From contig NC_079491.1 in assembly GCF_020520425.1 (NCBI RefSeq), forward strand, positions 6,931,143 through 6,995,142: a DNA stretch of 64,000 nt. The letters run 5' to 3'. The stretch comes from Spinacia oleracea. Taxonomy: Eukaryota > Streptophyta > Magnoliopsida > Caryophyllales > Amaranthaceae. Numbering within the stretch: the first letter of the stretch is position 1; each line of letters begins with the position of its first letter. Positions 1 to 14,400 of this stretch are shown one piece after another. The translations under genes were made by a program, and so were the position numbers. The notes below the pieces were generated by a model. That model saw nothing but the letters and a program-made list of their open reading frames with translations, made no database searches and was not told the DNA's origin.

Positions 1-1042
1 TTGCTTACCTAACAAATTTCCATACCTAGAACTCAAGGAAAAGTTTAAAGACATGCATTCTGATAATGGAACTCCAAACTTGACTAAGTATGGGACTTGG
101 GATGGTAGATGGAAATATGATTCAGAAATTCTGACCACCATTATTGAGGCGGCAGAAAGTGGGTTTAGAGACGGTAAAATCGTAGGGAGTCATGTTGGAG
201 ATGCCGTTACAGAAGAACCTATGGGAATAAGTGTAAATAATGACCTAGAAGAAAATGATGTAGCTGTGGAGAATGAGAATGTAGGTGTTGAGGCAGAGAA
301 TCCTAACCTAGTGGCCCATGAGCCAACCATTGAATTTCTAGTGATTCAGATGCATAGCTCGAAAGTGAACAGGAGGTGGCAAGTGAGCCTAATCAAGATA
401 AAGATATGGAAGAAGATGAAGACCCTGGAGAAGAGTTTGATGATTTTGAGATCTAAATTTCACTCCGCAAGTTTCAGGAGCAATGGATAGGCAAGAGGCC
501 ACAAATATTTTGAAGTCATAAATAGTTAATTAGCTCTTTTATGTTTTAAAGAATAAGTAGCGAAGCTACAACAGTTTAAAGTTAAAGTTTATTGAAGTTT
601 GAAATGTTCTTTATTATTTTCAAGGATGTAATAAACCTTTATAGAGTTAGCAATAGAAGTTAAAGTATTCATTTCCAGTTTGAGAATTCCATTATTCGCC
701 AACAATAGTTTATGTTTGTGTCATAGAACTTTTATGTTAATTTGAGGACAAGTGCGTTATTATGGTTTAGAAATTGTTATTAACATTCTTTTGAGGAATA
801 GAGTTAGATTATTGATAATCCAAATGATCATGAGTTTATTTTGGGCACCCGAATGGGAATATTATTACTTATTTGTTGTGATTGAACTTCCATTCATTGG
901 TTTTCAAATTGTATGTCCTTGATGGGGATATTTTCTTGAATGAGTGACGATGATTGCTCTATTATTGGTGTACATTCTTGAATAAGTGTTTGTTGATGCG
1001 ATTTCTATGATCAAATCTAAATTTCTTTCGTAGAGGGGACAT
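1..1042. other. Unassigned AT-rich stretch, probably leader of the Ty3/gypsy fossil
   Basis: This stretch lies upstream of the gag-like segment. It holds one open frame at 53-490 (145 codons, acidic in the middle) that I do not recognise, then AT-rich DNA without coding signal. It may be part of the retroelement leader or unrelated flanking DNA. No LTR end could be located here, so the 5' limit of the element is unknown. Confidence 0.4.
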
Positions 1043-3608
1043 ATGAGTTATTTTAGGTCGCACACTAGAATGTCAAGCAATAGTGAGTTAGTTGCTACTA
1101 TTCGCCTTTTGGCGGGAAGACTGGCTGAAGAGAGAACTGAGCGTCCTGATTCTACTGGGGACATGTTTGAGAGACTAACCAAAGTTAAGCCACCATACTT
1201 TAAGAAGCAAGCTGATCCTACCTTTTTAGAGAACTGGGTTAGAGAGTTTGAGAAACTGTTTGGGGATGTGAACTGTCTTGAGAACAGGAGAGTGGGTCAA
1301 GTTGTACTGTACTTGGAAGATGAGGCTGATTTGTGGTGGAGAGAAAATGGGGTTAGACTTAGCGCTGTTGAGAGATTCAATTGGGCTTCGTTGTTACTGC
1401 CTTAAGGAAACTCCTTTAATGAGAAAGCAAAAGGCACAATAATTGATAAACCTCGTGATGGGATTGGCTAAATTTGTACAAGGCTAAGATAGACGTACTG
1501 TGAAATTCAGAAAGTAAATTTAAGGAACCATATTGGAAGATTGACCTCGTATAGATGTTTTGAGAAGTCCAAAAACCTTTAGTTTTTTCTGTAATGCAAG
1601 TGAGGACTTGATGAATAAGGAGTGTGAACTATTTTTCTGCAGTGTGTTAGAAGTGGGTAAAGAAGTTGGAGTGGAAATCAAGGATGTTGCCATTGTGAGT
1701 GGATTCATTGATGTGTTTCCGAGTGAAATTGCAAGTATGTTACCTGTTGGAGCCTTTGAGTTCACTATAAACTTAGTTCCTGGAACGACACCTATAACTA
1801 AAGCACCATATAGAATGACACCTCTCAAAATGAGCAAATTAAGACACAATTGCAAGAGTTGTTTTGTTAAGGGGCATATTAGGCCTAGTGCATCACCGTG
1901 GGGAGATCCTGTGTTGTTTGTTAAGGAGAAAGATAAGAGTATGGAATTATGCATCGATTTTAGGCAGCTAAACACCATCAAGAACAAGTACCCTTTGCCT
2001 AGGATAGATGACATATTGGATCAATTGAATTAGGCGAGTGTGTTCTCGAAGACTGAGTTGTGTTTGAAGTATCACCAATTAAGGATAGCTGATAAGGGCC
2101 TAAGACCTCATTAGGACTCGTTATTGTCATTATGGGTTTAGAATAATGTCTTTTGGGTTAAGCAATGCACCTGCCATAATTATGGATTTGATGAATAAGA
2201 TTTTCCACGAATTCCGAATTAAGTTCGTTATTATATTGATGATATCCTGATTTATCCAAGGAATGAGAAAGAGCATGACAAACACTTGAGGATTGTTTTG
2301 GAGACTCTTAGAAAGAATCTAGTGTTATGTGAATGAAGTATACAAATCTTGAAGTCACGTGTGTATAAGTGACACCGACGGAAAAGTGAAGACTAAATTG
2401 ATTAAAAACTACGTTACTTAAGGGAATAAAATTAAGAGAAGATTCGAGTGGTCCAGGATCGTTAGAAATCATTTGTTGTCTTGAAAAGATGGGAAATATA
2501 CGAATTGGTGAAAGAGCTAAGAGTTAATCCCAAGAGTTATACATCCATGAAAGACGTGATGAGGTTCGGTAAAAAAAAAAAAAAAAAAAAAGTGAGCAGA
2601 AAGCGTTTCTGTAGATCCTACTAAGATTCAAGTTGTGACTGAGTGACCTACTCCAAAGAACGTGTCCGATATTTGAAGTTCTCTAAGCCTAGACGACTAT
2701 TATAGGAAGTTGTGAAAGACTTTTCGAAGAAAGCAAAACCAATGACCAACTTGTTGAAAAAAGAATTGAAATTCAAGTGAAGTGAGAAATGTGAAAAAGC
2801 TTTCTAGGTTTTAAAGGAGCGTGTAACCTTCGCACCTGTTGTCGCATCAATTGAAACCTTATAAGGCTAATTACCCTACCCATGACCTAAAGCTAACTGC
2901 TATTGTGTTATCTGTGAATATTTGGAGACATTACCTTTATAGGGAAACATGTAAGATCCTTGCCGAGCACAAAAGTTTGAAATTTTGGCAGTAAGGTCCA
3001 GTTGAATCTTGGGGACGACATTGAAAATGAGTATTGCTTTCCACCCTGCAACCGATGGTCAGCCTGAGAGGACTAACCAAACCATGGAAGATATGTTGAG
3101 AGCCTGTGCTATTGACTTTAAAGGGCAGTTGCTAAACCATCTAGATTTGATTGAATTTTCGCGCAACAATAGTTACCATGCGAGAATTAAGATTACACCT
3201 TTTAAGGCGTTGTATGGAAAGAATTGTAGGAGTCCTACTTGCTGGAATGATTTTAGGGGAAATATTGTATTGGGGATAGAATTCCCTGAAATGAGTTACG
3301 GGGGCGTAACTCGTTTTCTTTAAGAGGGGTAGAATGCGATAGAAATTCGCGCTTTTTACCTATTTTTATAGCAATTTTATGCATTTTACGCTCATTTTTA
3401 GCAACTTATACATGTTGATGCAAAGTAAATAGATTCTCCGCATAAGAAAAAGGTGTTCATGAATAACACAAGCAACTTTAAGTTGGCAAAAGAGTGCACA
3501 AGAGTGGCACAAAGTACTTCTACAATAAGAATAAGTTGAAAAGTTTGGAAAGATATGTGAATTTTCGTGTCAAGTTTCGGGACGAAACTTCTTTTAAGAG
3601 GGGTAGAT

Positions 3609-6568
3609 TGTAATCCCCCGTAATTTTATACATTTCATTTATATATTTTAACGTATATTTAATATATTTAAATAAGAATTTACGAATTTTGGAAATAAAT
3701 AATATAATTAACGTATATTTATTTATTACATTTTAATATTTTCAACGATTTACGAAATTGAAAATGATTTTAGAATTTTAAGTTAAAACGAATTCGAATT
3801 ATGAAATTCCGTTCGATTGAAATTAGGAAGCAATCCTAACCATTTTGGATTCAACAAACTAAATCTTAATCCTAGCCCAAGTAGTAAAGCCCAAGTTAAA
3901 TAAACTACCAAGTAAACCCATAACCCTCTCCTTGTTTTTACTTCACGTAAAACTCAAATCCCAAACCCTCCTAATTCCTCCTCCTTCACGTGAAACCAAC
4001 CTCCTCCCTCTCCTCCTTGCAGCCCCCTCTCCGCCTGCGTCAACCACCATCAACAGCCGCCGCCGCGACCACCCTTCCACCTGCACGCCGCCGTCGGTAA
4101 CTTCCTCTCCCCTCTGTTTCTTCTTCGATCTCCCTTTCCGTTTATCACTCCTCCTCTCCCCTTAATTGTGGCTTTCATTTTTCGCACAACCACCACCGAG
4201 GACCACCAGCATTCGTCACTACGCCCAACCACGCACCACCGTGTGCGGCTCTGCCACCAGCCGTCCTCCGTCGATACCTCTTCCTCTTCCCTTTCGTTTT
4301 CTTTTGTTCCCTTTCGTTCCCCTTTCCCTTGTTGTTTATTCATCCTCCTCACTCGTGTTATGTTGTTGCGGCAGCCACCACCGCGCGCACCACCGCCCCA
4401 TTGCCGCGCGCACCACCGCCCCATTGCCGCCGCGCCGCCGCGCCGCTGAACCACCTCCGGCCAGCCTTCTTTCCTTCTCTCTTTTGGTTATTTCTTAAAC
4501 CCTAAGTAATTAAATGTTTTAATTATATTTTATCAATTTAATTTATGTTTTGATTGAATAAATTTATGGTTTTTATGATTTAATTACTAATTTTTAGATT
4601 ATATGTTGTCGAAATTAATTTAATTATTTTCAGATTTGTTAATTACGTTTAAATTAGGGTTTTAATGAAGTTTTATTAACTTAATTCATGTTTCGTGAAT
4701 ATAAATTATAAGTTTTTATGATTAAGTTAGATTTTCAGATTTTACATTATGCTTAATTGATAATTTAATTTTCAGATTACATAGTTGAATTGAAATAAGG
4801 AATTTAATTATTAAAGCATGGATTTTTAAGGTTTTAATGTTCTAAAATCATAATAGAATGATTATACATTATTAAAGCTATTATTTTTATGATCTTAAGA
4901 ATGTTAATTATGTTTTGGAATAGTTGAAATTAGTTATGTTTCTGAAAATTTAAAGTACGATGTTTGCAAAGAGTTTTCAACGAATTTCAATCACTAATTT
5001 AATAATTATGATGATAGGAAATCAAAGGTTTAAGTTTTGATATTGGGAAATGTTCTAAATATGTTTAGGATGCATTTAGAATGCTTTGTTATGGTTTCCA
5101 ATGATTAGGAATTGATTTAGGTACGTTTCTTGATTGTTTTAGGCGGAGAATTCTTTGTGGGCGACTTTTGAAAGTGTTAAAGTGGCCTATCAGTTTGTTT
5201 ACACAAGGTACGTACATACCTGTGTGCTTGGAACGTGTGCTAATTGTTGAAACCATGTTGAATCTTGTTGTTGAACTTGGTTATGTTGATATTGTTGTTG
5301 AACTTGGTGATGTTGATATTATGGACGAACTGGGTTATATTGAATGTGCATGTTTAATACTGTTGGACAAACTTATTGAACTTATTTTGCACTATAAGAA
5401 CTGTAACATGTTAGTATGGATGTTTGATACAAACATGTTGGTTGGGAACACTAGATTATTCTATATGATTGGGTTGGATCAATTGGTTGTTGTTCCCTTT
5501 CTATCTTTTCACTACTTTATAAGGGCGGAGGACCTTGTTTAGTAAGTTGAAACTTTATGCCCATATACAGGGTTGCTCATGGTTAAAGGAAAGGTTGGTT
5601 AAGTTGGAATGAGTCTTGATTGATGCTTTTATGATCACTTACTTAATTCCAAGATAAAAACAGTTGTGAACAAATGTGAATTGTCTGTCTTATGTAATGG
5701 TTGAGTCATAACGGAATCTCAATTTGTAAGTCATGTAAAGTGAAACTGAATAGCAATAGCTTTAGACTTTGCACGTCTGAAGTGACGGACAAACAGGAGT
5801 TGGGGTTCATGGTGGTAGCCCATGGCCTTTTCTGGGACCGGATTGATCACCGTGTCCTATTTTTATTTAAACGTTCCTCGATATCGCAGGTCACTGAGGT
5901 TACGGAGTCGCGCCCGTACCTCGTCTTCCTTAGTGAAGACTTCTGGATGGTCAACTCGGTCCATTGTCTATTTCAACTAAAATAATATTATGGTTATTAA
6001 GCCTAGCTTAGTCTAGTCAAGTATAATCGTCAATTTATTATGTTTTGTCTGTCTTTCCTTATATTTATTAGTATCATGTTAGGGTTGTTGGTTTGATAGT
6101 ATCATGCTAGGATTGTTGTTGTTTTAGTATGTAGTACTCAGCTTTGCTGATTACGTGCTTTGTTTGTGTGTGTTGATCATGGCTATGCCTTATTGATCCT
6201 GTGATGACCCATCTTTGGTGAGCAGTCTCTAAGGACCAATAAGCGTTGCCCATCTACAGGTTTGAAGATGATGCATCATTGGGATCGGGATTAGAGAGCT
6301 TGTAGTTCTATTCGTTTAATTAAGTGATTTAATTTGTTAACTTGGATTTGAAATTTGTCGTACTATTCGTATTTCCTTAATTCAGTTAATTGGTTTGGAC
6401 CTAATATGTAATAGATTATTTATGAACCTAAAAGTTAGTTTTATGTTTTCCGCTGCAAAATTCTGAATAAGCCGTAACGTTTTCACACGGGCGATAATGC
6501 CTTGATAATTCTCTATGTTTTATATTAAAAGGTTATTTTAGAAAAGAGAGAATTGTCGGGGTGTTACA
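3609..6568 (+). repeat. 3' LTR of the Ty3/gypsy fossil (2960 bp)
   Basis: The LTR runs from TGTAATCCCCCG to GGGGTGTTACA and follows a purine-rich tract directly, as expected for a 3' LTR. About 3980-4490 is strikingly GC- and C-rich, while the rest is AT-rich. The open frames read there (4050-4498) are composition artefacts. A related copy in opposite orientation lies at 13656-16616 and shares both ends, the GC-rich block and the block around 5165-5240. Confidence 0.9.
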
Positions 6569-7958
6569 TGATTAACAAATAGTTACGATGTCATTAGTGA
6601 CTAATTGGCCGAAGAGAGGGAAAAGTAGCAATTGACAACAATAGCTAAAAAACTATGTGAGTAATTGTACTTTAAAAAACCTAGGTAGTAATTCACAAAA
6701 TTTTCTATTCCTTACCCAGAAAAGTAAAAGAATAAAAATGTAAATTAGTAAATTTAGCAATTTATTGTAATAATTCAACATAACATTACTCACTCCTCCC
6801 GTTATTTAAAAAAAAAAGGAAATTAACTCTATCCCTTTTTGTTTGACTCATTTTTTCATTGTGGTAGGTCCTCAAATATTGCCCTAGTGCTATAAATGAC
6901 ATGAGTCTGACTGCTACTAAGTATTCAATGTATTAGTGCTTGTTTCGTTGCATGTAAAAAAATGGTATAATTTTCTATAAAATTTTAATGCCCATAAATA
7001 TCTAATTTTTTTATTTATGAATATCAAGTTTGTTACTAGAACATACAACCCATCAAAAAAAAAAAGTTGGACATACAAGAATTTCTAATGCTCATCAGAC
7101 TTTTCACTCAGATTGTAGGGGGAGAGCTAGAGAGGTAAGCTAATTCCTCCGCCTCGTTGAGTAGGATTAAGAGATTCGCTATTGTCAACCCAACAATGGA
7201 ACATACATCTACTTTCTAGGAAATAAAATTCTCGTATGTCAACCAAACAACCATTTAGAGAACAAAAGGAAGTAGGTTGTATAATCAAATATCACATGAG
7301 TCGATATGACGCTAAAAATTAACCGACTGAATTCTTGCAAAATGATAAATTGAAAAAGAAAGATTTGAAATCGATCGATATATTTCTTCTTTCTCAAAAC
7401 AAATGGGTCAACCAAGCCCTTCTAGGAACTCGTTTAAGAGAAGAAAAAAAAAAAAAAGAGATCTTATGTAAATACCGTGTTGTTCATGGAGATTCTGTAA
7501 TATTCCATTTCAAAAACAGAAATACTAACTGGTAATTTTTGGAGATTAGATGCAGTTGATAGTTCACCATCTGGCATGTACAGAATGAAATCCTCGATTC
7601 TACAAGAAATTTTGTGAAATGCACACATACGAGTATACACTAATTACTCCTTGATATTGGTTACATCAGCAAAAATTGTATACGGAGCATCATTTTTTCT
7701 CATTTAAGCAGTAGAAACTGAATAATGTGTGTTTTCTGGATTCTGGATTCTTGATTACTAATTAGTAATTACTATTATGTTGCAATAGTTAAAGTACATA
7801 AAACATAGGCCCAAAAGAACTTAAAGAGTGTTAATAATGGATAAAATATCAACTAATCCCTACACAAACCAAAATTTTCAAAACAACTACGCGACAAAAC
7901 CCTCCAACACTTGACAAACAGCTTCCCCAACACAGCACAACCGCTTTCAACATTATAA
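6569..7958. other. Intergenic, no gene seen
   Basis: AT-rich DNA between the LTR and the end of CCT7. A 66-codon open frame at 7335-7535 is lysine-rich with an A-run and resembles nothing I know. The CCT7 transcript, read on the minus strand, must end somewhere near the right side of this interval. Confidence 0.5.
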
Positions 7959-8441
7959 TCAAAATGTGATTGGGAAGCACAATACACAGCTTGATTAAAA
8001 CAGTTTTGTCTAGAGCACCAATTTGTTGAGCCTACATGCGATTGGTCTTCCATTCAGCAGGATTACGCTTGAAACATTGCCTTTTCCTCGACATAGCACA
8101 AACAGGTCAAAACTTCAGCTAATAATTCAGGGGATTGCGTTCATCGCCTTCTCATTCCCCGCCCGCGGCCACCTGCTCCTCGTCCTCTACCTCCCATACC
8201 TCAAAATGTAATTGGGAAGCACAATACACAGCTTGATTAAAACAGTTTTGTCTAGAGCACCAATTTGTTGAGCCTACATGCGATTGGTCTTCCATTCAGC
8301 AGGATTACGCTTGAAACATTGCCTTTTCCTCGACATAGCACAAACAGGTCAAAACTTCAGCTAATAATTCAGGGGATTGCGTTCATCGCCTTCTCATTCC
8401 CCGCCCGCGGCCACCTGCTCCTCGTCCTCTACCTCCCATAG
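7959..8441. repeat. Direct tandem duplication of the CCT7 3' end, 242-bp period
   Basis: About 7959-8199 and 8201-8441 are nearly identical direct copies; matching words such as GGGAAGCACAATACACAGC recur 242 bp apart. Each copy contains the last codons of CCT7, its stop codon and the beginning of the 3' UTR. The transcript runs on the minus strand, so the right copy ends the reading frame and the left copy lies in the 3' UTR or just beyond it. The near identity suggests a recent event. Confidence 0.9.
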
Positions 8442-11400
8442 CAGCAGCATCTCCTTGAGCACTCTCTGACTGCAGTACACCACAAGTTCATTTAAATATC
8501 TCTCCAAGTTCTCTGCTTACTGGAGTTGCACATTTCCCTCTATTAACAGACAGCCCATTTTAATGTGAAATTTAATCTCCACCCATTATTTTATACAATC
8601 ATTTGTACCTAACTTTATGACAAAAAATCACTCTAGTTTCTTCTTGGCAGTACAGGATAAACTCAAGTGGAATACTTTTTTTTTATTGAACAAGTTATGA
8701 CAATACAACACTACTTTTTTTAACTCAACGAGTAATCAATAATCATTCAAAATATCAAACAGCTAACCAGTAGACAATCAACAATATCATATACTTCGTA
8801 TTTTTTTTACCTTGGGATTCTTCACTGTTTCATCAACGCTCAAGACAAGACAGGCTGCTTCTGAAGCTGCATTTATTGCATTTATCTGGAACAATATAAT
8901 AGTTGCCCGGTGAAATAAATGCCATATGCTACAACAATCTAGCACAAACAGAAATAATACATACTTTGACAACTGCTGGCTCCCAAACAAAATTGGCAAA
9001 GGAATCAGTTATTCCTCCAGTGTTGATGTCCACCCCATAATTAGCACCCTCACCTACAAATAAAAATGTTAAGCTACCATTAAACGTCTTTTCCAGCCCC
9101 TAATCTTTAACATATAACAGGGTCGGGTCAAATCATTGGACACATGAATAGAAGCAACAGTACCAGAGGGAAGCGCATGCTTCTGTCTCAATTTGTTCAG
9201 CACATCCGTCGCATCAAATCCAGCATTGTCACAAAGCTGTCTTGGGATTACCTGATATACGACGGAGTATTTTTAAGCAAGCGGAGAAGTATTATCAAAG
9301 AAATGTGCAACCAATTGAAAAAACGAAGGATAGTCAGCTACAGCGTTAGATGGTAAAAAATCGCAACTTCATATCTTTTACTCTCTCCGTTGCAAACTTG
9401 CTATTTTGGGGTGTTTCAAAAAAATTGCAACACTTAGCTTTCTGGCAACTTTCTCATTCACTTTTTTAATACCTGGCCCACCCTTTCTCTCCCCCCTTCT
9501 CTATATATTCATTAAGATATGCTTTTTACTTATTGTATGATTACATGGGTTAGCAACCCACTTGTTGCCTCTCTCCTCTTGCCCAATATATTGTGTCGTT
9601 TACAAGTGTCAATTTCAGTGCAACGGAAAAAGTACTACATAGATAAAGGCTTAAATTAATTGCACGTTGCAGAACTTGATGTCAAGCAATAACAGAACTA
9701 TAACGGAAGGCTGAAGACCAAGGCACAAATGGGGCTGTAACATCTCCACACCAGGTCATGGCCTCCATGGAAAGAACATATTTCTTGGAAAGAGAATTTG
9801 AAAGCAATGATAACAAAGGCATAAATCAGGACCAACCTCCAAAGCTTTGGCATAAGAGTTTATAAACAGCTGAGATTTTCCAGCTATTGTTCTGGCATGC
9901 TGTCTTAGGTGTCGGCTTATTTCCATCTGAAAAACATAACCACATCAGCACAGAAAATACCATTATAAAGTGACCACGGCAGAGTTAATTTTGTTATTAT
10001 ATCACATACATCTATGGCCCCACCACCAGCAACAACGGTAGAGTTCTTAACAGCTCTTCTAACTATCATAATAGCGTCGTGCAGGCTGCGCTCTGCTTCT
10101 TCAATGAACTGAAATGATACAAAAAATGCATATCAAGAAAAATATAAATAACAAAGCATAGTTAACATACTAGGAAGTCCACTCACCTGATCAGCTCCAC
10201 CACGAAGAACAATGGTGGCTGTATGACCAGAAGGACATCCACTGAAAATATTGAACCTCTCATTTCCAACTTGCTTCTCCTCAAATATCTCACATGTTCC
10301 AAGAACCTTCCAAATCCAAGATTACTCAGAATAAAAAAAAATATTAAATCCCATCTCATATCAGCAGCAATCAAACTAACCATACCTCATCAATTATGTT
10401 GTTGACTGATGTTTGGACAGTCCCACCAGTTGCAGCAGCAACACGCTGTAGATCTTCTTCAGCAACACGGCCAGCACAGAAAATATCTCTATCACAAAAT
10501 ACTGCAGATAAGGAGAATTCATCATGGCTGTGAACTAATATCAGAATTAATCTGTAAATCATAAGACTACAAGATTACCAAAAGGAACAATTGACCATAA
10601 ACCATCACCCGCATACAATTATTACGAACATTTTACAAAATAAAAAATGTATGTTTTAAAAGGATAAACAAATTTGAAAGTGATTAAAATATTGAAGTAT
10701 CGAACTATAATAAGCAATTGATGAAATAAGTAGATTAGTAAATAATGGTTAGAAGTGAAAAGATAACACAGACAGCAATAGCAAATTATAATACGGAAAC
10801 TTACAAAACTAAAGCATTAAATTCCTAAATTTTAAGGTATACAAGATATCAGTGCAGTAGCAATCACAACATAGACAAATGAGTTGAGGAAAGGTAAGAT
10901 AGGGGGAAAATCATATTGCCCACAAACCTATCTTAAAAGGAAGACACCTTATGATCCACCACATAAAACCTAGCACAACACTACAACCCACTCAAAAAGC
11001 CATATCTTCCATTAACTCTTAGCGGGACAAGTCTTGCCACAACCACATCATCAAATATTCTTAGGCCTGCCTCTACTCGGCAACTAAGTGCCTACTTCAT
11101 ATAAGTTTTGACTCACACGTCACTGTTAAGTGTTAACATACGTTGCCTCCCAACTTATTTCTTCTCATTTCATTTTTTATATTATCTACCCTACTCCCTT
11201 CGTCCCCAATTGAACTTCCAAATTGAGTTGGGCAGAAGTATAAAGGAGAGAAATTGTGGTGGGTTAAAACACATAAGTGGATATTTTTCTAATGTTTTTT
11301 GGGGGGAGGTGATAGCAAGTGGGGCCACAAAGTATGGAGGTAACTCGGTAAGAGATTCAAAAACAATATTTCCTCCGTTTTTTTTCTTTTTTTGAAAGTT

Positions 11401-14400
11401 GCATATTACTTGTATCATTTTCTCTAATGGTATGTATGCATTCACATGCCTTTTTGTGTGTTCACCCACACCAAATACCCATTTTACTCTTATACATATT
11501 TTATACTTCCTCTGTTCGTTTTTACTCGCAACGTTATTCACTTTACGCATGCCAATGCATAACTTTGATCATTAATATCTTTAATTCTCTTTAAGCAAAA
11601 ATTATAAAAAGTTGATATTTTGAAAATACACATTGAGACTAAGCTAACAAGATCTCACATGTCTATGTTTTATGTTACATATAAATCACTAACAAGAGTC
11701 GAAGTAGAATATGTGAATAGTGTAAAAAATCCAAACGCTGCGTTATTGAAAATCGGAGGAAGTATTTATCATTAATACCTAACATTTTCTACTTAATTTG
11801 TTTGTTATCACATGGGCATATTCTTGATATTTACTTCCTTTCTTAATGTTTGTGCTCAGCCCAAATGGTATTTATTATGAGGACCCAACCCAAGGCGAGA
11901 AATGCGAAAGTTACGGAACTGTATAGTTGCAATCTAAGAAACAATCACATCCTCGCCAGCATAAGCTTCTAGATTTAGCTCTCTCGGCTGTCTAAGACTC
12001 TATCTACCCCATAAATAATAGATAATTTGATAGCTACACTACAAAATATACTCTAAAATTTATAAAATATTTTCTTACGACAAAGAAATCCTTAGACAAG
12101 ACACATTCAACTAGAGCAAAAAACATTAAGGTTGACTAACTCACTCAAACAAGTACAGAACAAAATACACAGCAATGTAAAGGATGACTAGATAAGACAC
12201 ATTCAACTAGAGGAAAAAACATTAAGGTTGACAATCAACAATAACCTTCCTTCCCTGAGACATGCGAATTGAATATTTATGAATTCAGAATGCAAACATG
12301 GCCTAAAAAATGACATATCGCACGTCTATCATTTTGTGTTATATAATTTTTAGGAACCAACACATGTTTACAGAATAGCCTATCGTCCATTTAACAAGAA
12401 CAAAAAGAAATAAAAGAAGATCTGATCTCATCAAGATAAAACCATCAAAGAAGAAGACACTGCACAGTCACAACTGTTGAGCAGTTCCATTACGAACATC
12501 ACTAATTTTGAGTCCCTCTTATTTAACCTACACATGAAGTATGTAAATAAACCCATAGCTCATCTTAACATATATCGAATATATCAATAAAGAGAATCTA
12601 TATTTTTGAATAACGAACTATCTTAATTATGAAAAAAAACAAACTAGCATGAGTAGCATCCCTCTAATGCGAAGTTCTGTTCTTCTAGAGTTGATTTAAA
12701 CAAAATTTCCCATACCACTGTCTCACCCAATTGAACCACTTCAGTGATCTTCATCAGACAAGGTAAATGCAATACAAGCAAAATATAAGTATAAACATAA
12801 AGCACACAAAGGTCAATCACAGGAAGGTTCAAAAGTCATTACCTGTGTTGCCAGGTCTCCAATTGCCAACCGTGAAAGAACAATTTTAGCACCAGTCTGC
12901 ACACATTTGTCTAATTTGTCATAAATGATATTCCATTCAGCATCAACAATTGACTGATATTGGGATGGATCTGAAAGCCTGCAGCAGAGAGGAGTTAACG
13001 TAAGACAACCAAATGCATACAATATGTCAGTAAACAAATCATCAACTAAGTTTACCTTATCTCTGCATTTTCTTTCTCAGATTTCAGTTCCAACTCAATG
13101 TTCAACAGTAGTATCTTAGGTGACAAAAATTTCTTAGGCTGCTGTTCAAAACCAGCATAAGAAAATGTCTTCTTAAACGCTACACCGTTGACAAGAAATG
13201 AATCCCGCATGTTGCCTCCTGGTACCTACATGAAACGCCAACTATATTATTCCTGTCTCACTATCAAGGATTCCATAAAATATCAAAAGAAAATCTTTTG
13301 AGCATATACATGTTTACAAAAGCATTTGGGTTTGATATATAAAAAAAAGAACATACAACCCTAAGTAGCACCCTAACAAGTGATTGCTGAAGTTAGCGCG
13401 GGTTCTTCAAGAGATAGGATAGGATAGGGAGAGTAAACATCAACTGAAGGTCTGAAGTTGCTCACCTCTTTCTGAGTATCCTGTAATTGAAACCCCTTCT
13501 ACAATCGCGGGGACATCTTGCTGTATTCCTACAACATGGTCCTGAAAACCCTTATTTTTCACCCCCTTTTCCACACCACTGATTGCATTCATTCCTAGCC
13601 TTATATTAACGAGTCAGTGGAAACTGGAAGAGTTAAGGGGGGGAGCGACTACTTATGTAACACCCCGACAATTCTCTCTTTTCTAAAACAACATTTTAAT
13701 ATAAAACGTAGAGAATTATCAAGGCATTATCGCCCGTGTGAAAACGTAACGGCTTATTCAGAATTTTGCAGCGGAAAACATAAGGCTAACTCTAGGTTTA
13801 TAAATAATCGATTATAGGTTTAATCCCAAAATCATCCAACGAAAATAAGGAAATATAAATAGTACGACAAGTTTAAAGTCCCAATTAACAAAACCAAGTT
13901 AACTTAGCAAATCAAAACTAAATACAAGCTCTGTATTCCCGATCCCAATGATGCAACATCTTCAAACCTGCAGATGGACAATGCTTATTGATCCTTAGAG
14001 ACTGCTCACCAAAGATTGGGTCATCACAGGATCAATAAGGCATAGCCATGATCAACATGCACAAGCAAAAGCACGTAATCTGCAAAGCTGAGTACTACAT
14101 ACTAAAACAATAATAATCCTAACATGATACTATTGAACGAACAAACCTAACATGGTACTAATAAAACACGAGTAAGGACAGACAAAACATGTTAATTTGA
14201 CGACAACACTTTACTAGGCTAGGCTACACTGGACTAGACTTTTACAACAATAACATTATTTTAATTGAAATAGTCAATGGACCGAGTTGCTACTAGAAAC
14301 TTCTTCTTCTTCACTAAGGAAGACGAGGTACGGGCGCGACTCCGTAAACCCCAATGACCTGCGATATCGAGGGACTTTTAAATAAAAATAGAACCGGGGA

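Larger units (their letters stand above)
1..6568 (+). mobile_element. Ty3/gypsy LTR retrotransposon fossil (Tekay/Del-like), 3' part
   Basis: A decayed chromovirus-type Ty3/gypsy copy whose 5' LTR is not in the window. Recognisable parts in order are a gag-like segment (about 1043-1405), a reverse-transcriptase segment (about 1560-2033, with the family's [11 protein letters not shown] block), an integrase 3' part (about 3009-3323, with HPATDGQPERTNQTMEDMLR), a purine-rich tract at about 3595-3607, and a 3' LTR at 3609-6568. The internal region is far shorter than in whole family members and carries many breaks, so it is an old, non-functional copy. The long LTR and RT wording fit Tekay/Del; the lineage name is inferred from memory of the family. 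Confidence 0.85.

Noticed and set aside
4050-4498. Overlapping long frames on both strands (Pro/Ser/Arg-rich)
   Set aside because: They lie in the GC-rich block of the LTR, and the matching block of the other LTR copy shows the same effect (15689-16163). Low complexity with no family motif.
5168-5542. 124-codon frame in the LTR
   Set aside because: Partly shared with the other LTR copy, but it has no known domain and LTRs of this family do not encode proteins.
7335-7535. 66-codon frame near the CCT7 end
   Set aside because: Lys-rich around an A-run, no recognisable motif, AT-rich context.
7853-8053. Minus-strand frame downstream of CCT7
   Set aside because: It lies in the duplicated 3' UTR region of CCT7 and has no domain.
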